Origin: Echinicola strongylocentroti
GTDB lineage: Bacteria > Bacteroidota > Bacteroidia > Cytophagales > Cyclobacteriaceae
DNA length: 64,000 nt
Direction of reading: 5' to 3'
Assembly (NCBI RefSeq): GCF_003260975.1
Contig: NZ_CP030041.1
Span: 2,093,001-2,157,000 of the forward strand
Shown here: one piece after another, positions 34,093 through 43,807 of the stretch
Position numbering within the stretch: the stretch's first letter is position 1
Layout of the letters: each line of letters begins with the position of its first letter
Translations under genes and position numbers: made by a program
Notes under the pieces: generated by a model
What the model was told of the DNA's origin: nothing
Databases searched by the model: none
What the model saw: only the letters and a program-made list of their open reading frames with translations

Positions 34093-37000
34093 ATGAAAAG
34101 GACTCCTTTTGACATAAACTTAAGATTCATTTATCTTTTTTTACTGGTATTACTGTGCCAAGCTACCAATATACCGGTCTATGGCCAAGGCTACAATGAT
34201 AACGAATGGATCTTTGGATACTGTGGGCCCAACACGGAAAATAATTATATTTCTTTCGGAAAGGGCGACAGCCCCAATGTCAATACGCTACCTGGAAGTG
34301 TCGTGGTAGGTCAAGACAATAACGCCATTGCCATTGACCCGCTGACAGGTGAGCCACTTTTTTACACGAATGGAGAGTTGGTCTATAACTACCTAAACCA
34401 ACCCATCCAAGGAGCGCCCAACGGCATCAATGGAGATTTTGAGGGCACACAGACCGCGGCCATCGCACCACTGAATTACGACCCCGAAGGGGAGCGCCTA
34501 TTTTACACCTTCTATATCAGCCCCTCTGGTGAGCTCCAGTATTCCGTCATGGACATGAATGCCCAGGGAGCAGCACCGGCAGACTCTCCACCAGCCGGTG
34601 AAGTCACCACTCTTGACGAACCCATTGGGCCGGCCGCTGGCGCCATCGCCGTAGTGAAAACTCCCAGCTCTCCCAGCTATTTGATCAGCTTTGAAGGCGG
34701 GGAACTGATCTCCAGGGAAATCACGGAAACGGAAGGAGTATTCAATCAGGCGGGCAGCACGTCCCTAGCCTTTTCACCTGAAAAAATTGCTTTTGATGAT
34801 CAGTCAGGCACCTTGGCACTGATTCCGGAAAATACCTCCGACCCGATCGTGCTGATGGACTTTGACACCAGTACGGGGAGTTTTGCGAATCCTCGATCAC
34901 TGGACCAATCCACTGGTGATGCTTCCGAAAACTATGGAGGAACGGGACTTGCCCCCGATGGCGATTATTTCTATTATTCCAAAGATGACCAATTGCTAAG
35001 AATCCCTACTGACACGCTGGATGCCGAGCCGCAGGTGGTGCCCACCACCAGTCCATCCGGGAGCAATATCAGTCAAATCCACGACATTAAAGTAGGCCCT
35101 GACGGCCAATTGTATTATATCTATCAAGAGGAAAATGATGACGCCTTCTATGTGGGCACTGTCGAAGACCCCGACAACACCGTCCTGGAAGAGCTTACCG
35201 TGGACGACAATCCATTTGACGGCACGGACTTTTGTGGCGGCACCTTTCCTACCTTTGCCCCGAATGCAGACATCGACGTTTCCGTGGAAATGGAATATTC
35301 CCCAGAAATGCCCTGCATGAACAATCCACTGCAAATCACCTCACTACTTACCCCTCCCAATATACCCGTGGAATCTTACGAGTGGGAGCTCAGCCCTCCC
35401 CCTACTGACCAAGACGGGGAAGAGATCGAACTGGACCTGACCGAAGAGCATTTGCTTTTGCCTGCAGATGCGACCAGTGAACAAAACATCAACGTCACCC
35501 TGACGGTGACCTTGGAAGACGGAAGCACCCAAACGACCTCCCAATCCATCACCCTTCAGGAAAACAACCTACAGGCCAATTTCACTCCTTCAGATACGAC
35601 GACTTGCCTGACCTGCATCGACCTCAACGAAATGCTGGAAGTAAGCTCCGGTGAAGAAGGGCAAGGCGGCTCCGGAGGCGGTGGTGGTGGCGGAGGATTT
35701 CCCGGGCCCCCAGGCGGTGGCGGTGGTGGCGGTGGCCAAGATGGCGGCTCCAGTTACGAATATTTCTGGTCCAACAAAAAAGACGAAGGCTGGATTCCCG
35801 AGGGAGCCAATGAAGTCTGTGATCCCGGCACCTACTGGGTGCTTGCCCGTGAGCAAGGTTCTTCCTGCTACGTCTACGCCGAGACGACCGTCAAAATGTG
35901 GGATCCTGTGGCCAACGAAAAAGTAGACGACCAAACCAATAACATCTGGTACTTTGGCAACAATGCAGGGCTGGACTTTAACCCTGATCCTGACGACCCC
36001 AATGCTCCTTCTCCACGTCCTGTAGAAGTCCCAGACGGACATCCCGGCTGGAGCATCCCAGAAGGCACGACCACCATTTCGGACCAAGCCGGGCAAGTAT
36101 TGTTCTATACTGATGGACAGACCGTCTGGGACCTGAACGGCAACCCCATGCAGGATGGTGAAAATATCGGTGGTGACAATACCTCCGCCCAAAGTGTCAT
36201 TGCCGTAAAAGTACCGCAGGAGCAAACCCTTTACTACCTCTTCACCACACAGACCTCAGGAGGTAATTCGACGACCAAATTTTCCCTAGTGGACATCAAA
36301 GGCGAAAACCAAAACGGCGTGGGCAGTGTGGTCAGTGGGGACAATTTCCTCTTCAGTCCCGGCACGGAGCAGTCTGCCGCCATCGCCTCGGGGGACACCA
36401 CTTGGGTGATGTTTCACGAAGTGGGCAATAACACCTTCCGTGCTTACCCCGCCACTTCACAGGGAATCGGGCAAGCAGTGACCAGCGACGTGGGCAGTGA
36501 CCACAGCTTTAGCAACTCAGCAGGAACGATGAAATTCAGCCCCGATGGGGAAAAGCTGGCCGTAACCGTTGTCGATGCTAACGGCTGTAGCTTCGTTGAT
36601 GTCATGGATTTTGATGAGGAAACCGGGGAGATGAGTGAATACGCTACCATTGATCTGGGCTGTGATGATGAGGTTTACGGACTGGAATTTGGAGGGGACA
36701 GCAATAAGATTTTTGTTTCCTATCAGAACGGAAAAGGTATTGAGGAATACCAAATCCAAGCGCCCAGTGATGACGACGATGACGATGGCAATAACTGCCC
36801 GTCGTGCTTCGAAAATGCAGCTGGCCAAGCCGCACTGGAACAATGCATTGAGGACAATGTCAACCTGCTCGCCAATAGCGCTGGTACTAGCTTTGGTGCC
36901 ATCCAAATGGGACCAAACGGCCAGGTCTATGTCGCCATCCCCGGCGCCACCAATATCGGCACGATCAACCCCGGATCGGACTGCGACAACTCCACCTACA

Positions 37001-39717
37001 GCCAACAACAGGCCGTCTCTACCGAAGGAGGCACCAGCAACCTCGGACTACCTGCTTATGCCCAAAACAGTGGCAGCAATATTCCCGACCCGGAAATTGC
37101 AGGCCCCGAAAGCCTGTGCTTGCAAGATGGTATTGCTTTGGGGGAATTTGAAGGTGCTGGCGAACCGGACATCGACACGTACACTTGGACTATTCTCGAC
37201 ATCGATGGCCAAGAGGTTTTTTCCACTTCAGGTCCTGGCGATGAATTCCAGGTGATGGAATATGAGTTTGACTCGGCCGGCACCTACACCGTCACCTTGG
37301 ACGTGGAGCGCTGTGGCAACCCGGATTATTATAACGGTGAGTTGACCGTGGAAGTCATCGGGCCACCACCATTGACGCTGACCGATGACATTACGCTCTG
37401 TAGCGGCAGCCCGATTAGCCTGACCGCCATTGATGACTATGACCCGGCAGAAGGGCTCTATACCTTCGAGTGGACCAACGCCGCAGGAGAAATCCTGGGC
37501 AACACCAACACCATCGAAGTCACAGAAGAAAGCATCTACACGGTCAGCGTAGCACTGGCCAATACAGACGAAGAAGACCCCTCCTTTCAAGCCTGTTCTT
37601 CGTCATCCTCCGTTTTTGTCGGCCCTGCATTTGACTTTGAGCTGACGCAGGACGCTGAAGAATCCTGCTATGAGGAAAACTACATCAACTTTGCTCCGGA
37701 CACGCCCGTTACCGGAGAATGGTCCTACCAGCTGCAGGGCACTACGGAAGCGCCGACCGTGCTGGGAGAGGGCTATGAATGGGAAGTAGCCGTGGAAGAA
37801 CTTCCCGGCCCGGGCACTTATGACATTATATTCCGAGCAGAAGACCCGATCTTGGAAGGCTGCATCGTGGAGAAACGCGCCGAACTGGTCGTCGCTCCTT
37901 TACCGGAATTTGACGTCAATGTCATCACCCCCACCAGCGACTGTGACAACCCCAGCGGAAGCTTCGCATTCACCCTGCTTACGGATGCGGAAATGGTGAG
38001 GATAGAAGAACTGGATGAGGAATTTCTTAATGTAGCTGAAGGAGAAACCATTGGCCCCATAGAAGACTTGCCCCCCGGAGTGTATACCATTACCGCAGAA
38101 AACGAAGGATGTACCTATACGGAAACAGTGAGCATCGAGAATACCAATCCACCAGATGGCCTGGATGATTATAGCATTGTGACCACAGCTGAGCGCTGTA
38201 CCGTTGACGGTATATTGGACGGAAGGATACTGATCTCGTTCCCTGCGGATGGCTCCATCACTTCAGCTGACTACGTCATCACTAGGGAAGAAGACGGGGA
38301 GCAATTTACCGGCTCCACAGACGATATGCCTTTAGCGGTTCCCCATGGCACCTACGCCGTTGAAATCTCCACGCCGGATGGTTGTGCTGTGACAGCTCCT
38401 CAGGTTTATGAAATTCAAGAAAAAGCATTGGTCAATTTTAGTGTTCCTTCGGCACCATTGGCTTGTGAGATTTTCTTCTTTGAACCCGAGAACGCAGACG
38501 ATATCGACTACACCATCACAGGGCCTGACGGCACGGACATCAGTCCCCAGCCAAATGGCCTTTATGCATTGGACCAAGAAGGCATTTATTCGGTTCGGGG
38601 AGAAGATCCAAACGGGGTGGATTGTCCTCGGATCCGGGAAATGGATTTGACATTGACCGGCCAGGTGGACTATTCCTTGGAAGGGCCATTTTATGACTGT
38701 GAGACGGGACTTCGGTATGAGGCGGTAATCGACCCGGCCTTTGACGAAGCGGATTATATTTACCTTTGGAGGACATTTCCCCAGGGAGAAATCATCGGCC
38801 GTGAGCAAACGTTCACACCAAGCCGTGAAGGCACCTACACCCTGGACGTGCAGCCCAGAAATGGCACCAGCTGCCCAGCACCTTGGATTGAATTTGACGT
38901 TCCAGTCATCGTCCGAAACATTCCGGTCGAACTAACTTTGGAAACTGGCATCTGCTCGGACAGCCCAGAAGGAACTTTACGTGCCGACTTTGAAGCGCCC
39001 GCTTCCGCCAATCTCGAAGTGGTCTGGTTCAGAACCGATCAAAATGGCATCAATGTCCGAATGCCGGAATTTGATGGCGAATCCACCATTTCCGTTACAG
39101 CAGCAGGCACCTATCAAGTCCAATTGGTCAACTCTACCAATGGCCAACAATGCACCGTGGGCTCGGATGAAATCACGGTAATGAGTTCTGATGCCGAACC
39201 GCCGCAGCTAGAAGACAGCTATACCATTTGTGCCCCAGAGAATATTACCGAAACCTTGGAGGTGGAAGGAGACTGGCAGACCTATGAATGGTGGAGAGAG
39301 GATCAGCTCATCAGCACAGCCGCTACATTCACACCGACCGAAGGTGGAAATTATACGTTGGTCGTAACGGATGCAGCCGCCTGTTCATTTGCGATCACCT
39401 TCGAAGTCATAGGAGACTGTGACTTCCAGGTCACCACTCCTGACGCCCTAATACCTGGAGATCCAGATCGAAACTTTGTGGTTTATGTCAATGACTTTGT
39501 AGACGAAATTTCGGTATTGATCTACAATCGCTGGGGAGAATTGATATTCCATTGTACCCAGGAGAATATTGCCGAAAACGCACCATTCTGCGAATGGGAT
39601 GGCTATGTAAGTGGAAAAAAAGTCCCTATCGGAACCTATCCGGTGGTAATCAAGTTAAAAAGCAATGCCCAAGGAATAGAACAAACCATTAAAAAAGCAA
39701 TAGTTGTAATTGAATAA
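34093..39717 (+). CDS. Giant T9SS substrate with duplicated propeller-like region, Ig/PKD-like repeats and gliding-type C-terminal domain
   Basis: The 1874-residue secreted protein has a signal peptide at about 1-33 (ending VYGQG). Residues about 35-390 (start NEWIFG) and 615-990 (start NIWYFGNNAGLDF) look like copies of the same beta-rich domain, with repeated motifs such as LFYTNGE/LFYTDGQ and KFSPDGEKLAV. Between them lies a Gly-rich linker near 528-550. Residues about 1000-1790 consist of Ig/PKD-like and SprB-like modules with regular Cys. The C-terminal 80 residues (ISVLIYNRWGELIF, then WDGYVSGKKVPIGTYPVVIKL) form a CHU_C / gliding-motility-associated domain, the type B T9SS export signal. 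The divergent porP/sprF-like gene supports surface export; adhesion or gliding is inferred. Confidence 0.9.
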   Translation: MKRTPFDINLRFIYLFLLVLLCQATNIPVYGQGYNDNEWIFGYCGPNTENNYISFGKGDSPNVNTLPGSVVVGQDNNAIAIDPLTGEPLFYTNGELVYNYLNQPIQGAPNGINGDFEGTQTAAIAPLNYDPEGERLFYTFYISPSGELQYSVMDMNAQGAAPADSPPAGEVTTLDEPIGPAAGAIAVVKTPSSPSYLISFEGGELISREITETEGVFNQAGSTSLAFSPEKIAFDDQSGTLALIPENTSDPIVLMDFDTSTGSFANPRSLDQSTGDASENYGGTGLAPDGDYFYYSKDDQLLRIPTDTLDAEPQVVPTTSPSGSNISQIHDIKVGPDGQLYYIYQEENDDAFYVGTVEDPDNTVLEELTVDDNPFDGTDFCGGTFPTFAPNADIDVSVEMEYSPEMPCMNNPLQITSLLTPPNIPVESYEWELSPPPTDQDGEEIELDLTEEHLLLPADATSEQNINVTLTVTLEDGSTQTTSQSITLQENNLQANFTPSDTTTCLTCIDLNEMLEVSSGEEGQGGSGGGGGGGGFPGPPGGGGGGGGQDGGSSYEYFWSNKKDEGWIPEGANEVCDPGTYWVLAREQGSSCYVYAETTVKMWDPVANEKVDDQTNNIWYFGNNAGLDFNPDPDDPNAPSPRPVEVPDGHPGWSIPEGTTTISDQAGQVLFYTDGQTVWDLNGNPMQDGENIGGDNTSAQSVIAVKVPQEQTLYYLFTTQTSGGNSTTKFSLVDIKGENQNGVGSVVSGDNFLFSPGTEQSAAIASGDTTWVMFHEVGNNTFRAYPATSQGIGQAVTSDVGSDHSFSNSAGTMKFSPDGEKLAVTVVDANGCSFVDVMDFDEETGEMSEYATIDLGCDDEVYGLEFGGDSNKIFVSYQNGKGIEEYQIQAPSDDDDDDGNNCPSCFENAAGQAALEQCIEDNVNLLANSAGTSFGAIQMGPNGQVYVAIPGATNIGTINPGSDCDNSTYSQQQAVSTEGGTSNLGLPAYAQNSGSNIPDPEIAGPESLCLQDGIALGEFEGAGEPDIDTYTWTILDIDGQEVFSTSGPGDEFQVMEYEFDSAGTYTVTLDVERCGNPDYYNGELTVEVIGPPPLTLTDDITLCSGSPISLTAIDDYDPAEGLYTFEWTNAAGEILGNTNTIEVTEESIYTVSVALANTDEEDPSFQACSSSSSVFVGPAFDFELTQDAEESCYEENYINFAPDTPVTGEWSYQLQGTTEAPTVLGEGYEWEVAVEELPGPGTYDIIFRAEDPILEGCIVEKRAELVVAPLPEFDVNVITPTSDCDNPSGSFAFTLLTDAEMVRIEELDEEFLNVAEGETIGPIEDLPPGVYTITAENEGCTYTETVSIENTNPPDGLDDYSIVTTAERCTVDGILDGRILISFPADGSITSADYVITREEDGEQFTGSTDDMPLAVPHGTYAVEISTPDGCAVTAPQVYEIQEKALVNFSVPSAPLACEIFFFEPENADDIDYTITGPDGTDISPQPNGLYALDQEGIYSVRGEDPNGVDCPRIREMDLTLTGQVDYSLEGPFYDCETGLRYEAVIDPAFDEADYIYLWRTFPQGEIIGREQTFTPSREGTYTLDVQPRNGTSCPAPWIEFDVPVIVRNIPVELTLETGICSDSPEGTLRADFEAPASANLEVVWFRTDQNGINVRMPEFDGESTISVTAAGTYQVQLVNSTNGQQCTVGSDEITVMSSDAEPPQLEDSYTICAPENITETLEVEGDWQTYEWWREDQLISTAATFTPTEGGNYTLVVTDAAACSFAITFEVIGDCDFQVTTPDALIPGDPDRNFVVYVNDFVDEISVLIYNRWGELIFHCTQENIAENAPFCEWDGYVSGKKVPIGTYPVVIKLKSNAQGIEQTIKKAIVVIE

Positions 39718-39719
39718 AT

Positions 39720-40472
39720 ATGATCGCATTGATTTCTCCGGCGAAGACGCTGGATATGAGTACTACTGATATTTCACTGGCCACGCAGCCAGACTTTAAG
39801 ACTGACATCAAGGCGCTGGTCAGCATCATGAAGAAAAAATCCGCTGGGGACATTAAGCAACTGATGAAGGTAAGCGATAACATCGCCCAGCTGAATGAAG
39901 AACGCTACCATAATTTCCACAAGGACTTTACTCCCGAAAATTCCAAGCAGTCACTGCTGGCCTTCAAAGGGGACGTATACCGCAGCATGGAAGTGGACAA
40001 TTACTCGGAAGAAGATCTGGCCTTTGCCCAAGACCATCTGCGCATCCTTTCTGGGCTTTACGGACTTCTAAAGCCCTTGGACCTGATCCAACCTTACCGT
40101 TTGGAAATGGGCATTAGCTTAGAAAACAAAAAAGGCAAAAACCTCTACGAATACTGGGGCACCAAAATCTCCAAAGCCATCAACAAAGCTGCAGACGGCC
40201 AGCCAGTGATCAATTTGGCATCACAGGAATATGCCAAAGCAGTAGACAAAAAAGCGCTTAAATCCCCCATGATCCATGTCAATTTTAAAGAATACCGCGA
40301 TGGCAAGTACAAAGTCATCGGTATCTTTGCGAAGCAGGCAAGGGGCATGATGGCAGACCACATCATCAAGCATAAAATCACCGATCCTGAACAGTTGAAG
40401 CTGTTTAACCGGGAAGGCTATGAATTTTCAGAACCGCAGAGCAAGGAAAATGAGTGGATCTTCGTTAGGTAA
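39720..40472 (+). CDS. yaaA: Peroxide stress protein YaaA (DUF328)
   Basis: The 250-residue protein matches the YaaA/DUF328 family over its whole length: MIALISPAKTLDM at the start, SDNIAQLNEERYHNF near 50, LRILSGLYGLLKPLDLIQPYRLEMG near 98-122, YEYWGTKI near 136 and FAKQARGMMADHIIKH near 198. In E. coli, YaaA lowers free iron and so limits oxidative DNA damage; the biochemical activity is not settled. The start is 2 bases after the giant gene, so it may be co-transcribed with it. Confidence 0.95.
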   Translation: MIALISPAKTLDMSTTDISLATQPDFKTDIKALVSIMKKKSAGDIKQLMKVSDNIAQLNEERYHNFHKDFTPENSKQSLLAFKGDVYRSMEVDNYSEEDLAFAQDHLRILSGLYGLLKPLDLIQPYRLEMGISLENKKGKNLYEYWGTKISKAINKAADGQPVINLASQEYAKAVDKKALKSPMIHVNFKEYRDGKYKVIGIFAKQARGMMADHIIKHKITDPEQLKLFNREGYEFSEPQSKENEWIFVR

Positions 40473-40618
40473 AAGATTGAAGAATTGCGTATTGGAAAAG
40501 CCGAAGGCTAAACTTCCATTTAACCCGGGTTAATCCCGTTTAGTTAAGGAGACTTTCCAATACGATGTACAAAATAATTCTGTTTTTCACTTGCCTTCAC
40601 CAGCAGCACAGTTCCTAT

Positions 40619-40981
40619 ATGAAAAAACAAGTATTGCTATGGAGCATTCTGTTGTTCCTGTTCAGCTCATGTGTGGCTACACGACCTTCCTCCAATCGTG
40701 TCGAAAAGGGTCAGGCGAGCTATTACGCCAATAAATTCAACGGCAGGAAAACGGCGAGTGGCGAACGCTACCAACCCGGTAAAATGACCGCGGCACATCG
40801 CTCGCTACCTTTCGGCACTGTCGTAAAAGTCAAAAACCTCCGCAACGGCAAAACCGTCAAAGTCCGCATCAACGACCGGGGGCCTTTTGTCCGTGGACGC
40901 ATCATCGATCTATCAAAAAAAGCAGCAAGGCAATTGGACATGATCCGTGCCGGAGTGGTACCGGTGGAAGTAAGGTATTAA
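40619..40981 (+). CDS. RlpA-like double-psi beta-barrel lipoprotein
   Basis: I chose ATG at 40619 because it gives a clean lipoprotein signal (hydrophobic core, lipobox FSSC, Cys18); an in-frame ATG at 40565 would add 18 residues ahead of it. The mature part is one DPBB domain with the RlpA motifs [51 protein letters not shown] and a final PVEVRY. RlpA proteins cleave or bind denuded glycan strands at the septum; the catalytic Asp and His positions appear conserved. No SPOR domain is present. It is 120 residues and a single gene. Confidence 0.88.
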   Translation: MKKQVLLWSILLFLFSSCVATRPSSNRVEKGQASYYANKFNGRKTASGERYQPGKMTAAHRSLPFGTVVKVKNLRNGKTVKVRINDRGPFVRGRIIDLSKKAARQLDMIRAGVVPVEVRY

Positions 40982-41608
40982 GGGAAAGATTGAAGGTGCA
41001 GACAAGACGCTAATATGATTCGGGGATCAAGTACTTGGTATGTAGTATTTGGTATATGGTATGTGGTATGTCAGTTAGCGGCTAGAATAAGACTTGAGGG
41101 TGTTTTAGAACGGTTCACCTGAAAGGGGAACGTAATCCAGCCCAATGAAACGCATTGGGTTAATTAATTTGGCGGGGAATATAAGCTGCAGCCTGTAAGG
41201 CTAGCAAAAAACCGCCACCGTTAACTGTATTTCGTCGAAGACGGTTTGGCTAGATGGAAGTGGAGAGCTGGTCTTTTGGCCTGCGGTACAGAAATATGGT
41301 ACGGGATACTTTCCCAAGACAGAAAATCGATTTTTAACCCGGAATCAATGCCGTTTAGTTAAGGGCATTTCCCAGTTTTCACATGCTAGGAGTTTCTTTT
41401 CTATTTGACTTTAACTGTATGGCTTTGGCCATCTTGGTGGATTTTATCCTTTTCCTTTTTTCCCCCGAAAGCCTTCGGGGCAGGCTATTGATGAAAAAAG
41501 AAAGAAAAAAATCTAGGCCGGTGGTATTCCTTTTAAAATGGAACATGGATTTACCCTGCGACCGAGATCCATCACCCATTTTAATTTCCACCCGATGGCT
41601 ACGACCTA

Positions 41609-41654
41609 AAAGTGAGTGGGTCTCGCTGTTCCACGACGCGAGCCAACTCACTTT
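41609..41654. repeat. Stem-loop AAAGTGAG...CTCACTTT
   Basis: Reverse-orientation relative of 31514-31559. The inner stem is CTCGC/GCGAG. Outer-stem differences between the two copies are compensated. Confidence 0.65.
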
Positions 41655-41828
41655 CTTAACGGCCTCCACCATCGGCTGGAAAACAGGCATACCAAGGGCC
41701 GTAATAAGGAAGCGATACCTTTTTTGGCTCAGGGGGGCTTATAGTTCTCGCTCAACTTGGTTACTTAAGAAAATATACCACTACATGGAATAATGATGAT
41801 AATTTATCCATAAGAAACTTATTAATCG

Positions 41829-42150
41829 GATCCGCCTTGCAGGTATTGGGCGTTAAGAAATTAAAAAGTGGGCGGGCAAAAAGGCAGGCTTGTTTGACGA
41901 AATGCTGCCCAAAAAGAATGTTGGCTGCTCAAAAGGAGGAGTTTGCCTGCATGAGGGAAGGTTTTAATTTTAGGCCAATAGATGCACAGCGGCGGGGTTT
42001 TTTGGTCACTTTCTTGACCTGCAGCAAAAAAGTGACAAAGGTAAAGAGATGAAAACCATCTTGGAATTTAGCAGAAAAACAATAGAACCAATATTTCCAG
42101 GTACATACTAACTAAACGGCATTGAACCCGGAATATGCATTAGCCTATCT
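41829..42150 (+). repeat. Dispersed repeat of about 325 bp, copy 2
   Basis: Second copy of 31088-31411. It ends with the CCCGGAATATGCATTAGCCTATCT-type motif that also marks the copies near 31388 and, in altered form, 57383. Confidence 0.8.
42005..42036. repeat. Stem-loop GTCACTTTCTTG-n8-CAAAAAAGTGAC
   Basis: Second copy of 31266-31297, with one compensated pair and one C-A mismatch in the stem; the loop ACCTGCAG is identical. Confidence 0.75.
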
Positions 42151-42189
42151 ACGCCACGGCGCACAGGTGTTGCGACCTTAAACTGCTTC

Positions 42190-42265
42190 AAAATCAGCCG
42201 TTTCACTTTAGTTTTCGGCATAACCGTAGCGGTGCTACGCTAATGCCTCCAAACTAGCTGATTTT
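42190..42265. repeat. Long imperfect hairpin
   Basis: Nested arms AAAATCAGC/GCTGATTTT, AGTTT/AAACT, GGCATAA/TAATGCC and CGTAGC/GCTACG close on a 3-base loop. A partly matching sequence occurs at about 18460-18562 in the opposite orientation. Probably a folded mobile repeat. Confidence 0.65.
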
Positions 42266-42347
42266 CTTGCAATTTCAGCTCTCACTACGATTCCTAACGC
42301 ATAATCCGGGTTTAAGGATAAGGCATGAACCTGTCCAGCCTTTTCAA

Positions 42348-42380
42348 ATAAAAAAAGCCACCTCATCTGAAGTAGCTTTT
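42348..42380 (-). terminator. Rho-independent terminator of pgk
   Basis: On the minus strand AAAAGCTAC (from 42380) pairs with GTGGCTTTT (one G-T pair) and is followed by a T-run. It lies 24 bases after the pgk stop codon. Confidence 0.8.
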
Positions 42381-42404
42381 CTGATTCATATCAAAATTAA
42401 GTGA

Positions 42405-43604
42405 TCAAGGCACTAATGCCTTCACACCTGGCAATTCCTTTCCTTCCATGTATTCTAGCAAGGCACCTCCTCCAGTGGACACAAAAGACACTTTCTCTCC
42501 GTAACCGAACTTGTTCACTGCAGCAGCAGAATCTCCGCCACCGATCAAGCTGAACGCACCACCTTCTGTAGCGGCTACGACCGCCTCAGCTACCGCTTTG
42601 GTTCCTTTGTCGAAGCTCTCCATCTCAAAAACACCCATCGGGCCGTTCCAAAGGATGGTCTTGGAATCCTTGATGACATCGGCAAAAATCTCCCTTGATT
42701 CCTCTCCAATGTCAAGTCCCATCCAGCCATCAGGGATTTCGCCGCTCTTGGCTTTACCTTGCTCAGCATCATTGGCAAATTCCTTGGAAGTAATATTGTC
42801 CACAGGAAGGTAAAGGTTAACGCCTTTTTCTTTGGCTTTCGCTTCCAATTCCTTCGTCAGGTCCATCTTGTCCGCTTCCAATAGTGAATCACCAATGCTC
42901 CCGCCTTTTGCCTTGGCAAAGGTGTATGACATCCCACCACCAATGATCAGGTTATCGACCTTATCGAGCAGTTTTTCGATGATCAAGATTTTGTCGGAAA
43001 TTTTGGCACCACCCATGATCGCTGTCAAAGGTCTTACGGGGTTACCCAGTACTTTATCTGCATTTTCCAATTCAGAAAGCATCAGGTAGCCACATACTTT
43101 GTCATTGAAGTTTTCTGCAACAATGGCGGTAGAAGCATGGGCACGGTGGGCGGTTCCGAATGCATCATTCACATAAATATCCCCAAGTGCTGCTAGTTTT
43201 TTGGCAAATCCAGCATCTCCTTTTGTTTCTTCATCATAAAAACGAAGGTTTTCCAAAAGCAAGACCTCCCCACCTTTCAGAGCAGCTGCTACTTGCACTG
43301 CTTCTTCTCCTATACAATCAGGGGCAAATTTCACATGTCTATCAAGGGCTTTTTCCAAATCCAACAGGATATGTTTCAGCGAAAACCGCTCATCAGCACC
43401 TCCCTTTGGGCGGCCTAGGTGAGACATCAAAATCACTGATCCCCCATCATTCAAGATCTTATTTATGGTCGGCAATGCCGCTTGGATCCTTGTATCATCA
43501 GTAACTTCAAAATTAGCGTCCAATGGCACGTTAAAATCCACTCTTACCAATGCTCTTTTACCTTCAAAACTAAGGTTGTCAACAGATTTTATCCTACTGT
43601 TCAT
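42405..43604 (-). CDS. pgk: Phosphoglycerate kinase
   Basis: Glycolytic enzyme interconverting 1,3-bisphosphoglycerate + ADP and 3-phosphoglycerate + ATP in the cytosol. The 399-residue protein has the family start [13 protein letters not shown] at 15-27, SHLGRPKG at 61-68, [15 protein letters not shown] near 116-130, the hinge [16 protein letters not shown] near 218-233, [17 protein letters not shown] near 318-334 and [14 protein letters not shown] near 355. It is monocistronic with its own terminator. Confidence 0.99.
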   Translation of the reverse strand: MNSRIKSVDNLSFEGKRALVRVDFNVPLDANFEVTDDTRIQAALPTINKILNDGGSVILMSHLGRPKGGADERFSLKHILLDLEKALDRHVKFAPDCIGEEAVQVAAALKGGEVLLLENLRFYDEETKGDAGFAKKLAALGDIYVNDAFGTAHRAHASTAIVAENFNDKVCGYLMLSELENADKVLGNPVRPLTAIMGGAKISDKILIIEKLLDKVDNLIIGGGMSYTFAKAKGGSIGDSLLEADKMDLTKELEAKAKEKGVNLYLPVDNITSKEFANDAEQGKAKSGEIPDGWMGLDIGEESREIFADVIKDSKTILWNGPMGVFEMESFDKGTKAVAEAVVAATEGGAFSLIGGGDSAAAVNKFGYGEKVSFVSTGGGALLEYMEGKELPGVKALVP

Positions 43605-43807
43605 GGTTAAATAGGTTTTATATGATTTATTTCTTTTAAGTTATTGTAAAATACCTGCCCCTCGACGCTAACTAGCGCAAAGCCATGCTTATACCTTGTT
43701 CACTGGACAATCTGCACAGTACTTTTGCCCATCTTGATACTTGGTTCTTTACTCTAATCTTGACACTAGCTACTGGGGTCTCCTATCCGGTACCCCAAGT
43801 CGCACAT

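Larger units (their letters stand above)
40982..42347. other. Large repeat cluster without credible gene
   Basis: About 1.37 kb. Seen in order: a TTGGTATGTAG/TTGGTATATGG simple tract (41037-41072), a CCCGG...CGTTTAGTTAAG motif (about 41338-41366) of the type also present near 30990 and 40530, a stem-loop (41609-41654), the second copy of the 325-base repeat (41829-42150) and a long hairpin (42190-42265). Plus-strand open frames at 41383-41793 and 41837-42052 run through these repeats and lack coding signs. Confidence 0.6.

Noticed and set aside
41383..41793. 136-codon open frame in the repeat cluster before pgk
   Set aside because: It reads through a stem-loop shared with 31514-31559; no coding pattern or homology recognised.
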